A stretch of 64,000 nucleotides of DNA from Sepiola atlantica (taxonomy: Eukaryota > Mollusca > Cephalopoda > Sepiida > Sepiolidae), in the NCBI GenBank assembly GCA_963556195.1, contig OY744531.1:54219200-54283199 (forward strand), written 5' to 3'. Position numbers and translations under genes: made by a program. Below, one piece after another: positions 24,395-37,019 of this stretch. The notes beneath the pieces were generated by a model. The model was given only the letters and a program-made list of their open reading frames with translations. It was not told where the DNA came from and did not search any database. Positions within the stretch are counted from its first letter, which is position 1. Each line of letters opens with the position of its first letter.

Positions 24395-25035
24395 AGGAGA
24401 CTGACAAACGTGAACTTTTGAACTTTCTTGACTTTGTTTTTCGTAAGACCAATTCCCACGGTGTTACTTTATTTTCTTTACATTAAAAAATAAGACTGTA
24501 AAGAGAAAGATATTTGTGTGGGTACATTCCTCGACTGACACCTTCTGCTGAATCACCCTCACTCCATAAACAATGAGATTCTACTTTTTATTCGATTACG
24601 TGCTAACACCATGAAAAACTAGGCAGAAAGAAGAAAAAAAAACCTATTATTTAGAGTGTGGGGTCACTTATGTATATAAATTAAATGAAATATGACCCCC
24701 CATTTCCGGGCCATACTAGCGTTTTAAGACAGTTAACAAAAACGTTTACCTCTAACTCTAAGTCCGATTGGTTGCTGGTTATGGTTAGGTTTAGGGTTAA
24801 TTTTTCAGGGTGTTAACACGTAATCGCATAAAAAAGTAGAATCTCATTTTCTGGGGGAGGGGGCGATTCAGCAGAGGATGTTAATCTAGAAATGTTCCCA
24901 CAAAAGCATCTTTCTCGTTACGGTCTTAATTTTAAGATAAAGAAAATAAAGTAACACCGTAGGAATTGGTCATACAAAAAACAAATTACCGAAACGAAAT
25001 TACTCCAGTCAAGAAAATTCAAAAGTTTATGTTTG
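24395..25035. mobile_element. Long fold-back element (~220-bp arms)
   Basis: The left arm (24,395-24,615) is the imperfect reverse complement of the right arm (24,808-25,035). Matched landmarks include gaccaattcccacggtgttact versus agtaacaccgtaggaattggtc, gctgaatcacc versus gggcgattcagc, and agattctactttttattcgatta versus its complement. The spacer of about 190 bp contains ggttaggtttagggtt, a telomere-like stretch. Partial arms recur at about 12,975-13,060 and 48,955-48,990. No ORF. Could be a MITE or two inverted copies of one repeat. Confidence 0.7.
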
Positions 25036-25054
25036 GCTACCATGTCCATTCATC

Positions 25055-25790
25055 GGATCCTATTGCTTGGTTTTTATCGTGGAACATTTCTACATTGTAA
25101 AGTGGCCTAAATTGATTGCCCTCGCTGATAGCACCTTTCCCGAGAGTCCAACGTTTAAACTCCTCGGCCTAAGATTCACATGTAACATGAATTGGAATAA
25201 ATACATAGAAAATACTGCCAAGTCTGTTGCAAAGAAGGTTGGCTTCCTCTATCGGACTAGAAAACTTCTCACACATGCTAGTATCCTATATTAAGCTTGA
25301 TCCTCTAAAGCCTTAATTTGCCAATGTATTGATTATTGTTGCGATACCTGGGCTGGTGCACCAACATTTAGTCTCCCCCTCCTTTAGAAAGGGTGAAAAA
25401 AGAGTCCCTAACCTAATAGGTCCCGCACTGTCTACCAAGCTCCAGCCCCTGTCTCATCGCCGCAATGTGGCATTCATGTACTTGTTTTACAAGTACTTCC
25501 ACAGAATGTGCTCCGACGAACCTACTGCAATTGTACCCTCTCAATGTAAATATCCCCAATGTTTCTGCAAGTCGGGTTGACTTGCAGAAAGAATCCCATC
25601 CCTTCACTGTAGAGGTCCCCAGATGCCGGAAAACTTTCTACTCTAATAGCTTCTTTTCTCGGAGCGCTTGTCTTTGAAATTCCCTCCCACGCCTTGTTTC
25701 TCCGATTTTCCCAACATGCAGAAATGTAAATGTAATGTGAACAAACATCTTGCTGCACAACTCCTCACTTAGGATGACCCTATAAATCTG
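25055..25790 (+). pseudogene. Jockey/CR1-like LINE, 3' remnant of the reverse transcriptase ORF
   Basis: An open 75-residue start (25,067-25,294) holds FKLLGLRFTCNMNWNKYIEN and KKVGFLYRTRKLLTHASILY. After a stop it continues as CIDYCCDTWAGAP, GEKRVPNLIGPALSTKLQPL, SHRRNVAFMYLFYKYFH and CSDEPTAIVPSQ, then in another frame LFSERLSLKFPP and a terminal KCNVNKHLA. This is the thumb/C-terminal region of a non-LTR retrotransposon ORF2. No palm catalytic motif remains. Moderately decayed. Confidence 0.75.
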
Positions 25791-26393
25791 GCCTCTAATC
25801 ACAGTAGCTCCTTACGTCTCAGTGGCAACATGACTTGTTCGGAGTAATAACTGGAATGAATAAACGTAAAAACAAAACAAAAAATATGAGATATTCTGTA
25901 GTTCTTCTTCTTCTTGGTGATGTGAGTAGCTTTCCGCAGTGCATCAAACCTCTATGCAACAGTGATAACGTTACGGCAGCGGACGATCCGGCTACGAACG
26001 ACGAAAGACAACACAACACGCACGGGGCGTCAATTGAATTAACAGAACACGGCAACTTATAAATACACTGAAGTGTGCGTCTAATGGATACTGACACTGA
26101 CTCTGAAATCGGTTAAGCGGAGTTCAAATCGAGAAGGATCTATTGCATACAGTCATACAGTTGGTAAATATATGCCCATCCTTCAAAAGCTATGGGTTAA
26201 ATAACAACTTGTATTCAATGAATTGTTTCCAATATGTACTTTATTTCTGAATTAAATACCCCAAAAGTGTTCATATGGCGTAAAATAAACCAGACGAGAC
26301 TTTCGTCGTGTTATGGCATTAACTTACCTGAAAAAAGGGTTGCTATGCCGCAATAAATTACAAAACCTCCCACCATTTTCAATCATCGCACAC
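25791..26393. other. No gene seen
   Basis: A B-box-like GAGTTCAAATC occurs at 26,120 without a clear A box. Otherwise nothing recognised. Confidence 0.4.
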
Positions 26394-26396
26394 CCC

Positions 26397-26461
<65 letters not shown>
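26394..26461. repeat. (CT)n microsatellite
   Basis: Nearly perfect CT run. Confidence 0.95.
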
Positions 26462-26463
<2 letters not shown>

Positions 26464-27065
26464 CCCTTCTTCTTCTTCTATGACTGGTGTTTTAATTATA
26501 TCTCCTGTGTGTCACATTTTCAACCCTTGCTATTAATTCTACCCTTAAAATTGTTCTCTTTTTCCCTAATTATTTTTTTAGGAAAGAAAGGGTTCATTTG
26601 GAGGTCCATTTCTAGTTTGACTTCTTTGACAAATTCCTGGTTTATGACAAAACACACACGGGTTACCTTTAATCTAAACTAGGCCAAAAATAACGACAAA
26701 AATAAAATCCACAAAAGTATAACGAAGAAGAGAAAATATAGCAACTTTCCATTTCTCAACTTCAATTGGGACCAAACACGGCCATTAAATTAAATTATAT
26801 CGCACGTGTACCAAATGACCCGAAAACTGCACTGGATAACCTGTTTTCAATCGTTAACGAAACGCAGGATAATATTTGTGATGCTCGTTATCAAACGATT
26901 AAATTAAAATGCAAGAAGTCAATTACATACAATAAGTCAGTCGCAAATACAGGCTCTAGGCAGACGTGCTATAAGCGGTGCGCTAAGCGGTTTCCCTTTG
27001 GTTAGGCAAAGGTGTCGACTTTATAGTGACCTGACGAATCCATCCTGTCACTATGAGTAAATCCG
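26462..27065. other. Unassigned DNA with one 79-codon open frame
   Basis: 26,766-27,005 (+) is open and has a mixed composition less simple than its surroundings, but I recognise no domain. It ends about 60 bp before the tail of the neighbouring Penelope-like element. Confidence 0.3.
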
Positions 27066-27597
27066 GATTATTTTATTTTATTTATTTATTTATTTGTTAT
27101 GTATGTTGTTATCATAAAGTAAAGTTTATTTTATGCCTACAGTTGATTGCTATTTCGTTTCTACAGTTTAGTAAGCATTTGTGATCTTTAAAATGTTATG
27201 GTTCAAGCTTCTCGTTCAAAAATAATCTAAACGGGTCGTCTATATATCTACATGTACTGGCCCATCATACTGTTTTCCACTAAACTATTGGCAAGCATCC
27301 TCTTTGTTTGAGCTGAGCTGGTAATGCTTTGAATCCGCGTTTTTGTTCTTGAGTGTTTTATGGTTGTTATACTTGGTTTTAAAATCTAAGGAGGTTATGT
27401 CTACGTAGTATCTTTTGTTATTCGGGTTTTCTCTAGCAAATATTGTGGTTTGGTAAAAAATGCCTTTAGTTAGGCAGTTATTTTGTAGTGGGTAAACTGC
27501 ACGGATTATATAGTTACAGTTTTTCTCTTCATCATTAACTTTCTTATTTCTATTTGGGTAGTTGCTATTATAGTTTTAGTTATTACTATTTATAGTG

Positions 27598-27644
<47 letters not shown>

Positions 27645-28700
27645 TTATTGTTGTTATATTGATCATTTTGTACGCATTTTGTTTTTTACTATTCTCGTTT
27701 AGTATTTTTTTATTATGTGCTTTAATTATTATTTCTAAGTTTTCGCAGACACTGTTTGGCGGGTTTTACGTAATTTTGATTGAATATTTTGCACCAGGGT
27801 TTAGTTACGGAAAAGCGTTTTTCGATGTGATTTAAGAATTTCTTTCCAAGTTTAGTTTTAAGCTTCTGGCTATAGGGAGGTGTAAACCAGATGATATTTT
27901 TCTGTCTTCTATTTTATTTCTATTATAGTTATTGGTATCTTGTTGTTTATATTTAATCTCAATATTGTCATATCCACTTTCTTTAAGAGATGTGTTGTAA
28001 ATATTGCTTGACTTCTTAAATACATTTCTATTGCTAGAGTTACTGCTAAGCCTACGTTCGATAGAACTAGGAATATTTTTTATGCTTGATGGGGGGTGAT
28101 TAGATTTTGAGTTTACATATGTTATATTGGCGTTATCCTTTAGATATGGCTCGGATGTATTTTTATTTAAGTTGAGAGTTACATCTAAAAAGTGAATTAT
28201 TTTTATGTTAGCTAATACATCTACTCTTAGACCTCATTTTTTCATTTCCATATGTATAATTTTCTTGAAGTTTTACCCTTGACCTTGTTAGAATCTCTTA
28301 TTATAGCTAATCCATCATCTCTACATAGGCTAATATCTATAATATTTTCATGGCAAGTACTCGACTGATATTGTGTAAGTGTTTTTTTTTTGGGGGGGGG
28401 GAATTATTATGTTATTTTTTTAACCCTAAATCATTAATTATATTTAAAAGTTCTATTGTGGGTGTGTTTTGAAGACTTTTAATCCGTAGAATCCTTTGGT
28501 ATCTAAGTGTTCATGCGTATTAAGGTAGGAATGTGCTCGCCAGCGCATTCGACGTATTAATTTGTTCGTTTTGCTAATTAATTTAATAATGTATCCATGT
28601 TAGCTAGTTTTTTTTAGATGTTTTTAAGTGACGTTTCTAAGTTAACTTTTCAAAATCTTATGTTGTATCACAGAATTAAATAAGAATACCCCGTGTTGAC
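27066..28700 (-). pseudogene. Penelope-like element (RT C-terminal part plus GIY-YIG), degraded
   Basis: Penelope-like elements encode a reverse transcriptase fused to a GIY-YIG endonuclease. On the minus strand from about 28,350: LCRDDGLAIIRDSNK (RT catalytic motif, normally [Y/F]xDD), then IIHFLDVTLNLN, SNHPPSIKNIP and ERRLSSNSSNRNVFKKS. After several stops comes KRYYVDITSLDFK near 27,400, the GIY-YIG second motif with Asp where YxG expects Gly. An AAAT tail on this strand (27,066-27,100) is shared with the copy at 51.8 kb. An ATT run (27,597-27,643) interrupts the linker. Multiple stops and frameshifts; not functional. Confidence 0.75.
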
Positions 28701-28741
28701 GTTAATATAGTTAGAATAGATGGGGGAAAATCCCATTTATC

Positions 28742-28922
<181 letters not shown>

Positions 28923-29348
28923 CTCGTGCGTTATGACTAGATATTTTTTCAAGGGCAAGAAATCCTCTGTTGAACGAAAAATGGAGCATTGGGTCTTTCA
29001 ACGTCTGAATTAATAAACACAAAATCGTCGGCAAAATTTTAGGAATCTTTGTTTTTTTTTTTTTTTGTATTTTACTTTAAGCGATAAAATATCAATGATG
29101 AATTTTTTATTACTATCGCAGCGAAGATATGACTTCATCCGTTGACAGACGGCGGGGCACTTAAACTGTTAACGGACGAACAAAGTTAGATGATTTTTCG
29201 ATGGTAGAAAAACACTTCTGGTTGACTGGAGGGGTAATTGCATATTTTATAATCCAGATGGTTTGCATGTCAAACTTGTTAGTACAAGTAATTGTCTTAA
29301 TTCTAATTAACTAAATAAATTTTGGATATAAAATATAGGAGCCACGTC

Positions 29349-29352
<4 letters not shown>
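28923..29352. other. No feature seen
   Basis: A T homopolymer lies at 29,051-29,065. No gene recognised. Confidence 0.45.
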
Positions 29353-29406
<54 letters not shown>

Positions 29407-29486
29407 AATAGTTCATTCAATACATGACACTTTTTATATACAGTAATTGTAAAAGTTGTATAAGCGTACATCTCTCTCTTTCTCTT

Positions 29487-29519
<33 letters not shown>

Positions 29520-29530
29520 ATCTATCTATT
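29353..29530. repeat. AT and CT microsatellites
   Basis: (AT)n at 29,353-29,402 and an interrupted CT tract at 29,471-29,530, with 68 bp of unique sequence between. Confidence 0.9.
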
Positions 29531-30990
29531 TACTTGTCTATCTATCTCCGTCTGCTTTTTACTCTCTCGGACTGACTGACTAGCTGAAGAACTTTTTGAG
29601 CGTCAGCTCTTTTATTATTGAGTCGATTATTTTGATTGGATAACCAATCACAGGCTGTTTCGTATTGTCTGCTATTCTACGATTAATCAATCAATGAATA
29701 CCTTCGTTTCACCCATGTAGGGGGTGCATACAGTCAAGTTGCAATGTTGATCTTATTCCAGGAATAGCATGCCTTCCTAATTGTTGATAGCTAAGTATAT
29801 TATCAGATATGGCAGGTGTCTTCATAACCTTTTTAAATCCGCAACACAATTTGGCTACCAGTTTTATATTTTTATATTTTCAAATCATAATTGAAATTTG
29901 TCGTTCCAGAATTATCGTTGCATAGTCCAACCTTTAAAACAGTTACAAGAAGGTGCACATTTATTTAAATTGTAAACATAATTTAGTTATCTACGTTAGT
30001 TCAAAGAATAGTTTTGAATAATTAATATAACCTGTAAAATTGTAAGTGAAAATGATACTACAAAACTGTTGTTTTTATAATTCATTTAAGTCATGCAGGT
30101 GTCCTCGATGCATATAATCCTAATATGAAGTATATAACCTTTCAATGTTACTGTCTGACAATTGAACTTGAGTTATTTAAAATCAAAACGTGATATTTCT
30201 CTAACTGGCATTCAAGCACGAAAATATGACCTTTTATTTTTTAACTAAAATCGTTTGTTCTGAGTGAAAATAATTGACGATACTTCTCACGGCTATTATT
30301 CAATAATTAATTAACAAATAATAGTGTACTAGTAAATACCTCATCGTGTCACAACAATGAATAATTTTCAATAGGCATTGTGTTTCAGGATCAAATATCC
30401 TAAAAGAGCTGCTATGTCGTAAAACAGGCAAATACAACTACACATGGATAATCTATGTAGAGTTGGCTTCCTAGAGTAATTATGGTTTCAGTAGTCAAAC
30501 TTCTGCAACCTTATCGTTCCCGTAAAACGCCCACAGAAAACATTCAAGAGCATCTAGAGATGCGCAGCGAAATCACTTCACCTAGAAACACTAGTCAGAG
30601 AAAGATTATCCTAGCTCTCAGGAATTCAAAGAATTATGAACATCTTCACAACTTTTCATTCTGTTCGAAGGTATTCTGCTGAACTTGACGTCGATATTCG
30701 TTCAGTAGAACATATTTTACATGGAAACCTGCATTTCCACCCATACTAATTCATCGGTAGGCAACAGTTGAGACTAGAGTACATTGACGTAAATTCGTAG
30801 GTTGGATGGAAGCAATTTTTTAGGCAAATGAAAACCTCATTTTAGGGATGATAATAATAGGAACAGAATCTCCGAAACAGTCGAGAGAAGGAAGACAAGA
30901 ATAGCAAATCTACTATGAGGAGCTTTCCAATGTCAATGTGTATACGGCTTCCAAATAAGACACATTGGCAACCTTTAATTACATAAATGT
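29531..30990. other. No gene seen
   Basis: AT-rich. An open frame at 30,482-30,682 (66 residues) has no recognisable domain. Confidence 0.45.
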
Positions 30991-31346
30991 CGGTTTGTCA
31001 TGCTTAAGATTGAAATAGTATTTTATCAGTCTGTAAGACTTTACTTTTAAATAGCATTTACATCGGTCTGAAAACTTTGTTATGATATAGATCATGTTCA
31101 CTGGTCTGTCTATCAAGTTTTAAATAGCAATTTAGTTAGTCTGTCGCAATTAAGTTCCAAATATCAGTTTTGTTGGTTTGTCACGATTTTCGAAATAGCA
31201 GTCCATAACCCTTTTAATTTGAAATAACATTTGCATCGCTTTGAGTCTTGTTCAAAATAAGATGTTCTTTGGTTTGTCTAACTTAAGTTTGAAATAGAAT
31301 TTTCGTTGGTCTGTCACAGTTAAGTGTGGAATAGCATTTACATCGA
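30991..31346 (+). repeat. Degenerate ~37-bp tandem array, about nine units
   Basis: Units follow the pattern yGGTyTGTCa.a.TTAAGTTTGAAATAGcATTT.cAT and are strongly diverged. Clear unit starts are at 30,991, 31,027, 31,064, 31,102, 31,137, 31,174, 31,270 and 31,307; the unit near 31,215 is poor. An old satellite-like tract. Confidence 0.7.
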
Positions 31347-32626
31347 TAAACGCTCAAGTTGAATGGGCGCATGTTAAGATGTTAAGAATACACGTTCTTT
31401 TTTATTTTTGTTTTTGCTTTTGTTTGTTTCTTTTTTAATCTCAGAACTGATTTATTACAGTAAGGTTAAAGTTTTGTTCCTTTCTTTCAAGTTTGGCGAC
31501 GATTGATTAAAGTTACCAGTATCAACGTACAACAGCGTCTAGAATAAATGCTACGTTTATATCCGCCATGTTTTTTTTGGGGGGGGGGGTGTCATTGTTC
31601 ATGACCGAGATAGAGTCTTTCACATCGATAAAAAAAAGCAAATGAAAAGAAAATGTCTTCGGCGAGTCTTTAATACAGAATTTTTACATTCTTCGCACCA
31701 AAACCACCTGTCACGTCTTCTGGTCAAAATCAGAACTGGCGTTGCCCAGATACGTCTCTATTAGCAGTTTCCAATGACAAGATGAATGACTAGTTCCCTA
31801 TTATCAAAGGGTCGGATAGAATCATAGTGGAGAGGGAGGAAGAGGAAAAAGAGGAGGAGGTTGTAAACTTGCCCAAATGATAGAAATGATCAAAGTCTGA
31901 CCAGCGTTGTTAAACGATGTTAATTAAGTCACCGTCTTTGACTGTCGACCTCAGCGCATTTTTGAGGGGATGGGGAGAGGGGTCAGATTGAATATGGTGG
32001 TAGGAGGAGAGTCTCCATGTTTAAAACGAAATTCTGACACAACACGCACACGCGCACATAACGAACACCCACACGCACTAGCGCACCAATCTTACAAACA
32101 CAAACACAAACACTTATATATAGTCATCCGCAGATAACTGTTTCGCCATATCGCTGCTTTTCAGTGTGGCTAGACGTGGCAAGTGTTTTTCACGCTGAGA
32201 TTCGAAACCAAATCACCAGATCATTCGAAACTGATTAGCAGTCTTGTATTTAATTCCTACATTATTAGAACAGTAAGGCAAATTATAGTGCTTGTGCTTT
32301 GTTTTATTTTTTGTTTGGTTTATTTGTTTGTTTATTTGTTTACACTCGCACTACCGGTTACCTAGAGAACTCTATTTTAATTTTAAAGAGTACACTATGT
32401 GGAAACCGTTATTTTTCCTACTAGAAAGCTTAACCGACGAGTGGCGAACAAATGTTTGAGTTGGCTTCCTCCGAAGGAGGGAGTTTCTAGGGAATATTAA
32501 ATTTACAAACAGTCTCTAGTCGCATATGTCTATCACTCGGGCTAGATAATTTTAAAGACGTTAGTTTTTGCAGGTTTTTTTTGTAGAAAAGTGTCGCTGT
32601 CCCCCCACATACAACGCCTGGTATTC
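31347..32626. other. No gene seen
   Basis: Contains a G homopolymer (31,579-31,589), a GA-rich block (31,832-31,860) and a CA/CG-rich block (32,040-32,110). Nothing else recognised. Confidence 0.45.
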
Positions 32627-32634
32627 CCTAATTA

Positions 32635-34599
32635 TAGGTACGTACAAAAATAGCCGTCTCTTGTACGAACTATGCTTATTAAAAAGCGCTTATCATTAAT
32701 TATTTAATTAGTTTCTGTGTAATCTTTGATTGTGTTCGAAAGATAAAAGCCTAAACTTAATCTCTAAACGAAAAAAACTGCATATTTACGTGTGAAAAAT
32801 AAATTATAATGAAATATGTAATCACGGCGGCCCAAAACCCCAAAATTTCAGTGAATTTTGAACTTTGAAAAAATTGCTTGTAAAAATCCCTTGAAAGATA
32901 AATATAAGTTTTGGGGAACTATTTCAAAGATAATTATTAAATTAAAGTCATAATATACTAAATTTTAAGAAAAAATCCCACGTTTTACTAAAAATTAGCA
33001 AAATTATGCCCCCAAAAGTCATAAATTAGTAAAACTCCGGCATCAGTTAATCGTAAACGACTGTGTTTACCAATTGACTATCGCTATGCAAAATATATGG
33101 AAGACAAAAATGTCATAATTTATCATTTTTAACTTTAAATATAAAAATGGTTTTGTAATAGTTTATAGAAGTTGAAAAATTATTATCCATTAATTTCTTT
33201 ATTCTTTTTAAGGTTATAAACAATTACCCTTATTTTGTTGTAATAAAAAAGAAAATGCTTATTTAATTAAAATATTTGTGAATGTACGCATTTTATTTTT
33301 AACTAAAAAGGTTCATATTTAACTTGGTATTAGTTTTTAATTTAGTAAAAGTCTGAAATTATTGATGACGTCTGTTTACCAATGTTTTTCCTTAGAATTT
33401 TAAATAAAACTTTTTTAAATGTTAAAAATTATTTTTACGTTACGAACTGCGTCAATTTTATCATTTTTTTTTACATGATTCAAAACTTTAGTTACTCGAT
33501 TTATTCTTAACGTGTCGTAACGATAAATTACATTGATTCTTTTTAAAATAAAGTGTTTATTTTATTTTAAGTGTGAAAAAGTAAATTAAAGTCAATAGCC
33601 AAAACTGACAATTTATTCATTGAAAAAAAGTTAAAACAGTTATTTATTGATAAACAGAATTCAATTTTGAAAGAAAATGTCATGTTTTAATTCTCTTTAT
33701 TTATTAATAAATAATTGTTCTTAACTTCTTAAATATTTATTAATGAAAATAAGACAAAACAAATACAAATCTTTCCAAATAATTGACGATGAATTGTGAA
33801 ATTAACGAAATTGTTGAATCTCTAAAAATAAAAATTTGAAGGCGGTGTAAAAGTGAGTGGTTGTTGGAAGGCTAATCCCAGCTTGTTATTACAGAATGAG
33901 GCTACCATACCAATCTAAGTTCATCGTTAGTAGAAATTATCCAATTTTTTAAATTCTTTGTTTAGTTAAGTTCCTGGGTCTCAAATTTGTCAATTTTTGG
34001 TTTATTTTCAAGATTATAAAATAAATTTCTTGCGCTGATGGTGCCACGTTCATGTATGAAAGGGAAATATAATTATGTCGCATTTTTATTTTTCCAGAAA
34101 CTCTAATCATTAAAATCACATGAAATATTTTTTGCAATTATATTATTTTAGGGGGGGAAATATTGATTAAACAATGCTTTATTTAATAATAATATCGCTA
34201 ATTCAAAAAATTAATTTTTCTTCGAGTTATAGTGATTTTGTTGACACGGTATTTAGGGGCCTTTTTCGTAATATATAAAAAAAAATTTTTTTAATTGTTA
34301 ACATCTACAATGCTTTATTTTTATAAAAACAAGAAAAAATTAATGCATTTCTTTTTATTAATATATAAAAATATATCTTTAGTTAAGGTGTATTTTGTTT
34401 TTAAAAAATAATACATTTTCACTAAGATTTAAAAAGTAATAATGGTTTCATTATATTCCGTGATTGTTGATTAATAAATATTGAAAATTTCATTAAAATT
34501 GGTTGATTCCCTGAATTTTAGTGAATTTTTAAGTGAAGGGGGGGGGGGTCAACATGTTTTTACATTTTGGGAATCGGCCATTGATTTTGCACGTACCTA
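32635..34599. mobile_element. 1,965-bp AT-rich TIR transposon, hAT-like by target duplication
   Basis: Ends read TAGGTACGTACAAAAATAGCCG and, inverted, TAGGTACGTGCAAAATCAATGG, i.e. about 23-bp imperfect terminal inverted repeats. An exact 8-bp duplication CCTAATTA flanks it at 32,627-32,634 and 34,600-34,607. Eight-base duplications and a TAG start are compatible with hAT; P-type superfamilies also make 8-bp duplications. The interior is very AT-rich with no transposase I can recognise, so it is probably non-autonomous. The longest frame (33,949-34,137, minus) has no known domain. A G run sits near the right end (34,540-34,549). Confidence 0.8.
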
Positions 34600-34607
34600 C
34601 CTAATTA

Positions 34608-35796
34608 TCACCCATCTGGTACTGACCAAACTCAACATCGCTTAACTCCGGTGATCTAACAAGAACCAGCGTATCATCATGATTATGCCCTGTATGAGCA
34701 AATGTATATATACTAAGAGAAATTAACCCATGAGTGGGAGAGCAAGTGTATATATACATATATATCAGCATATACACGTAAACACAACATATACGTAAAC
34801 ACCAACTTTTACATGCAATTGGAACACTTACACTTTTGTTGTATTTTCATCTTTAAGGTTGGTGCAACGGTTACCATTATGACCTATGAAATCCGCTATG
34901 CCGAGTTCAAATCTTGCCGCAAGTTTATTGTTTTCAATTAGACACTACGTGTTGGGGAAAAAATAGATGATCTGCAAGAATTAAACATGGGAATTTAATA
35001 TGAAAATATAGAAACAGTTTTGCAAATAAGTATATATCTAATATATAAAGAAAGGTCAATCGGATTCTCGAAGTTAGACCGCTATAGCATTGTATCTGAT
35101 AAATCGAAATTTAATAGTGACTAGTGATGTGTCCACTCTTGCAGCATGTTCTTTGCACTGTATAATTTATTTCGCTTCAGTTTATTTCCGGAATACTTAT
35201 TTCGGATAGAAATGCTGCTAAAATGGAGACATTATCTTTACTGACCTAAACAAACGTGTGAGCTTACGTCTTTTATAAAAAGTAAATTTTTGACATTATT
35301 TTGTCTATTTTGGTTATCATAAAACCAATTACATGTGTTTACAATAAAAATTTAACTATTTATTTCTTTAAATTTATCATATACCATAATACTAGGTAAA
35401 ATATTTTTCCTTCTAACTTCCACATACACGGTTGTTTCTATTACGCTGCTAATATCATTTTTAAATATTAATGAAATGGTTAACTTCTATGATAATTAGT
35501 AAACGTCCAATACTAACGGAAACTCGTGCGTTACTGACCAACAGAAACGCTATTTCAAACTCGTGGGGTTGTTAACTACGTTCACGCGCTCAAAAATCAA
35601 TTTTGGCGCCCAAAATAAACTTCACGCTTTTGGGCTGGGAAAATTGAATAAAAATAATCAGAATTGCAACATTCAATTCAGTAGACACAGTAGAGCCAGG
35701 GACAGTACAAGCTGACACAGAATACTACTTTCCGCTAGCTTCCTTGCCCTTTGTGGCTAGGGAGAGAAAATCACTATTCTCCACTGACTCACTCAT
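34608..35796 (+). other. Mostly unassigned, with a SINE-like tRNA head
   Basis: At 34,858-34,928 GGTTGGTGCAACGG (A-box-like) is followed by CCGAGTTCAAATCTTG (B-box-like) about 45 bp later, resembling a tRNA-derived SINE head different from the family at 18.3 kb. It does not fold convincingly into a tRNA. The rest shows nothing. Confidence 0.35.
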
Positions 35797-36050
35797 TCGC
35801 ACATCCTGTCACACGCATACGCACACTGGAAAAAGCAGCACCCACACACAATGCCTACTTAAGTATACTCACACTTTGCCAAACGCGTACACACACTGAC
35901 ACATGCAGCACACAATGTTTACCAAAGTTACTCACACACTGTCACACGCATGCGCACACTTACAAATCAACACACACATATAATGTCTGCTGAAGTGTAC
36001 TCACACTCTCTAATACGAATACATCCAGGCAGTCCACGCGTATATGCAGA
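35797..36050 (+). repeat. CA-rich ~75-bp tandem repeat, about three units
   Basis: Repeated blocks actcacac..tgtcacacgcatacgcacact..aatgcagcacacacaatgtctac..aagt, with unit starts near 35,797, 35,867 and 35,930 and a partial fourth near 36,000. Diverged. Confidence 0.65.
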
Positions 36051-36699
36051 CTGATAGAAAACACATTCACTTCTAATAGTCGTAACTTTTCTCACACCGA
36101 ACATTCTACAATGTGAGACTCAACTTTTCAAACAAACAATTTATTCACAGAAAAATAACTTTAAACCAATTGTAAAATTGTACATATATAAATATATTTT
36201 ATTCATTAAACAATGTTGTCTTCTTTTATTCAACATGCGTGTTTTTATCTATTTTCCAACATTTTACAACCGTATGACAATTTAACCACTAGCGTGGGTC
36301 TATGCATATTTCTAATACGCAACATGGCTATATCACGTTGAAACATAAGTTACATTGTATCGTTGAAGTTAAGTTACGATGAACCACCTGTAAATTTGAA
36401 AATCGGGCTTTGTTTCATTCCAAGTGGGGCGTCGTCATCTTTACTTGTGTCCCCGCGTGGTCCCAAAACAACGTCGTTGTAAAATACAACACAACAAGTA
36501 TTCACAGTTCGGATATTTATTAAAACCCTGGCGATTGATTCATTTTATATACGTTGTTTTTTATTTGTACTTAAGCCTCTCTCCACGCCGATCGTATTTA
36601 ATTCGCGTCCGTATCAGGCTACTGTCTACCGAGAAAGAGAGCGACTTTCCTCAACCAAGTCTCGCTGTGACGTCACTCACTAAATACTATCCTCTCCCT
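36051..36699. other. No gene seen
   Basis: An open frame at 36,424-36,804 runs into the CT/AT microsatellite. Its N-terminal part has no recognisable domain. Confidence 0.4.
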
Positions 36700-36705
36700 C
36701 TCTCT

Positions 36706-36792
<87 letters not shown>
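36700..36792. repeat. (CT)n-(AT)n compound microsatellite
   Basis: CT to 36,738, then AT to 36,792. Confidence 0.95.
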
Positions 36793-36796
<4 letters not shown>

Positions 36797-37019
36797 CTTC
36801 TTGAAATAATTAAATTTAGTGATAGAGGCAAACTTCTAAACAAAATACAAGAAACCTCAATTAACTGTAGGCATAATAGATTACACCTTCTCAGTAATTC
36901 ACTTATAACCCATCGAGCTAATACTATCTCATTAAAAATAAAAATAAAAAACACTTTACCTATCCATTAACGGAAATTTGTCAACATAACTATCATTTTA
37001 TACCATTCTAATTAAGTAT

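Noticed and set aside
24778..24802. Telomere-like ggttatggttaggtttagggtt
   Set aside because: Too short and interrupted to be an interstitial telomere; it lies in the spacer of a fold-back element.
34858..34928. Possible tRNA gene
   Set aside because: A- and B-box-like motifs are present but no cloverleaf pairing could be drawn; kept only as a SINE-like head.
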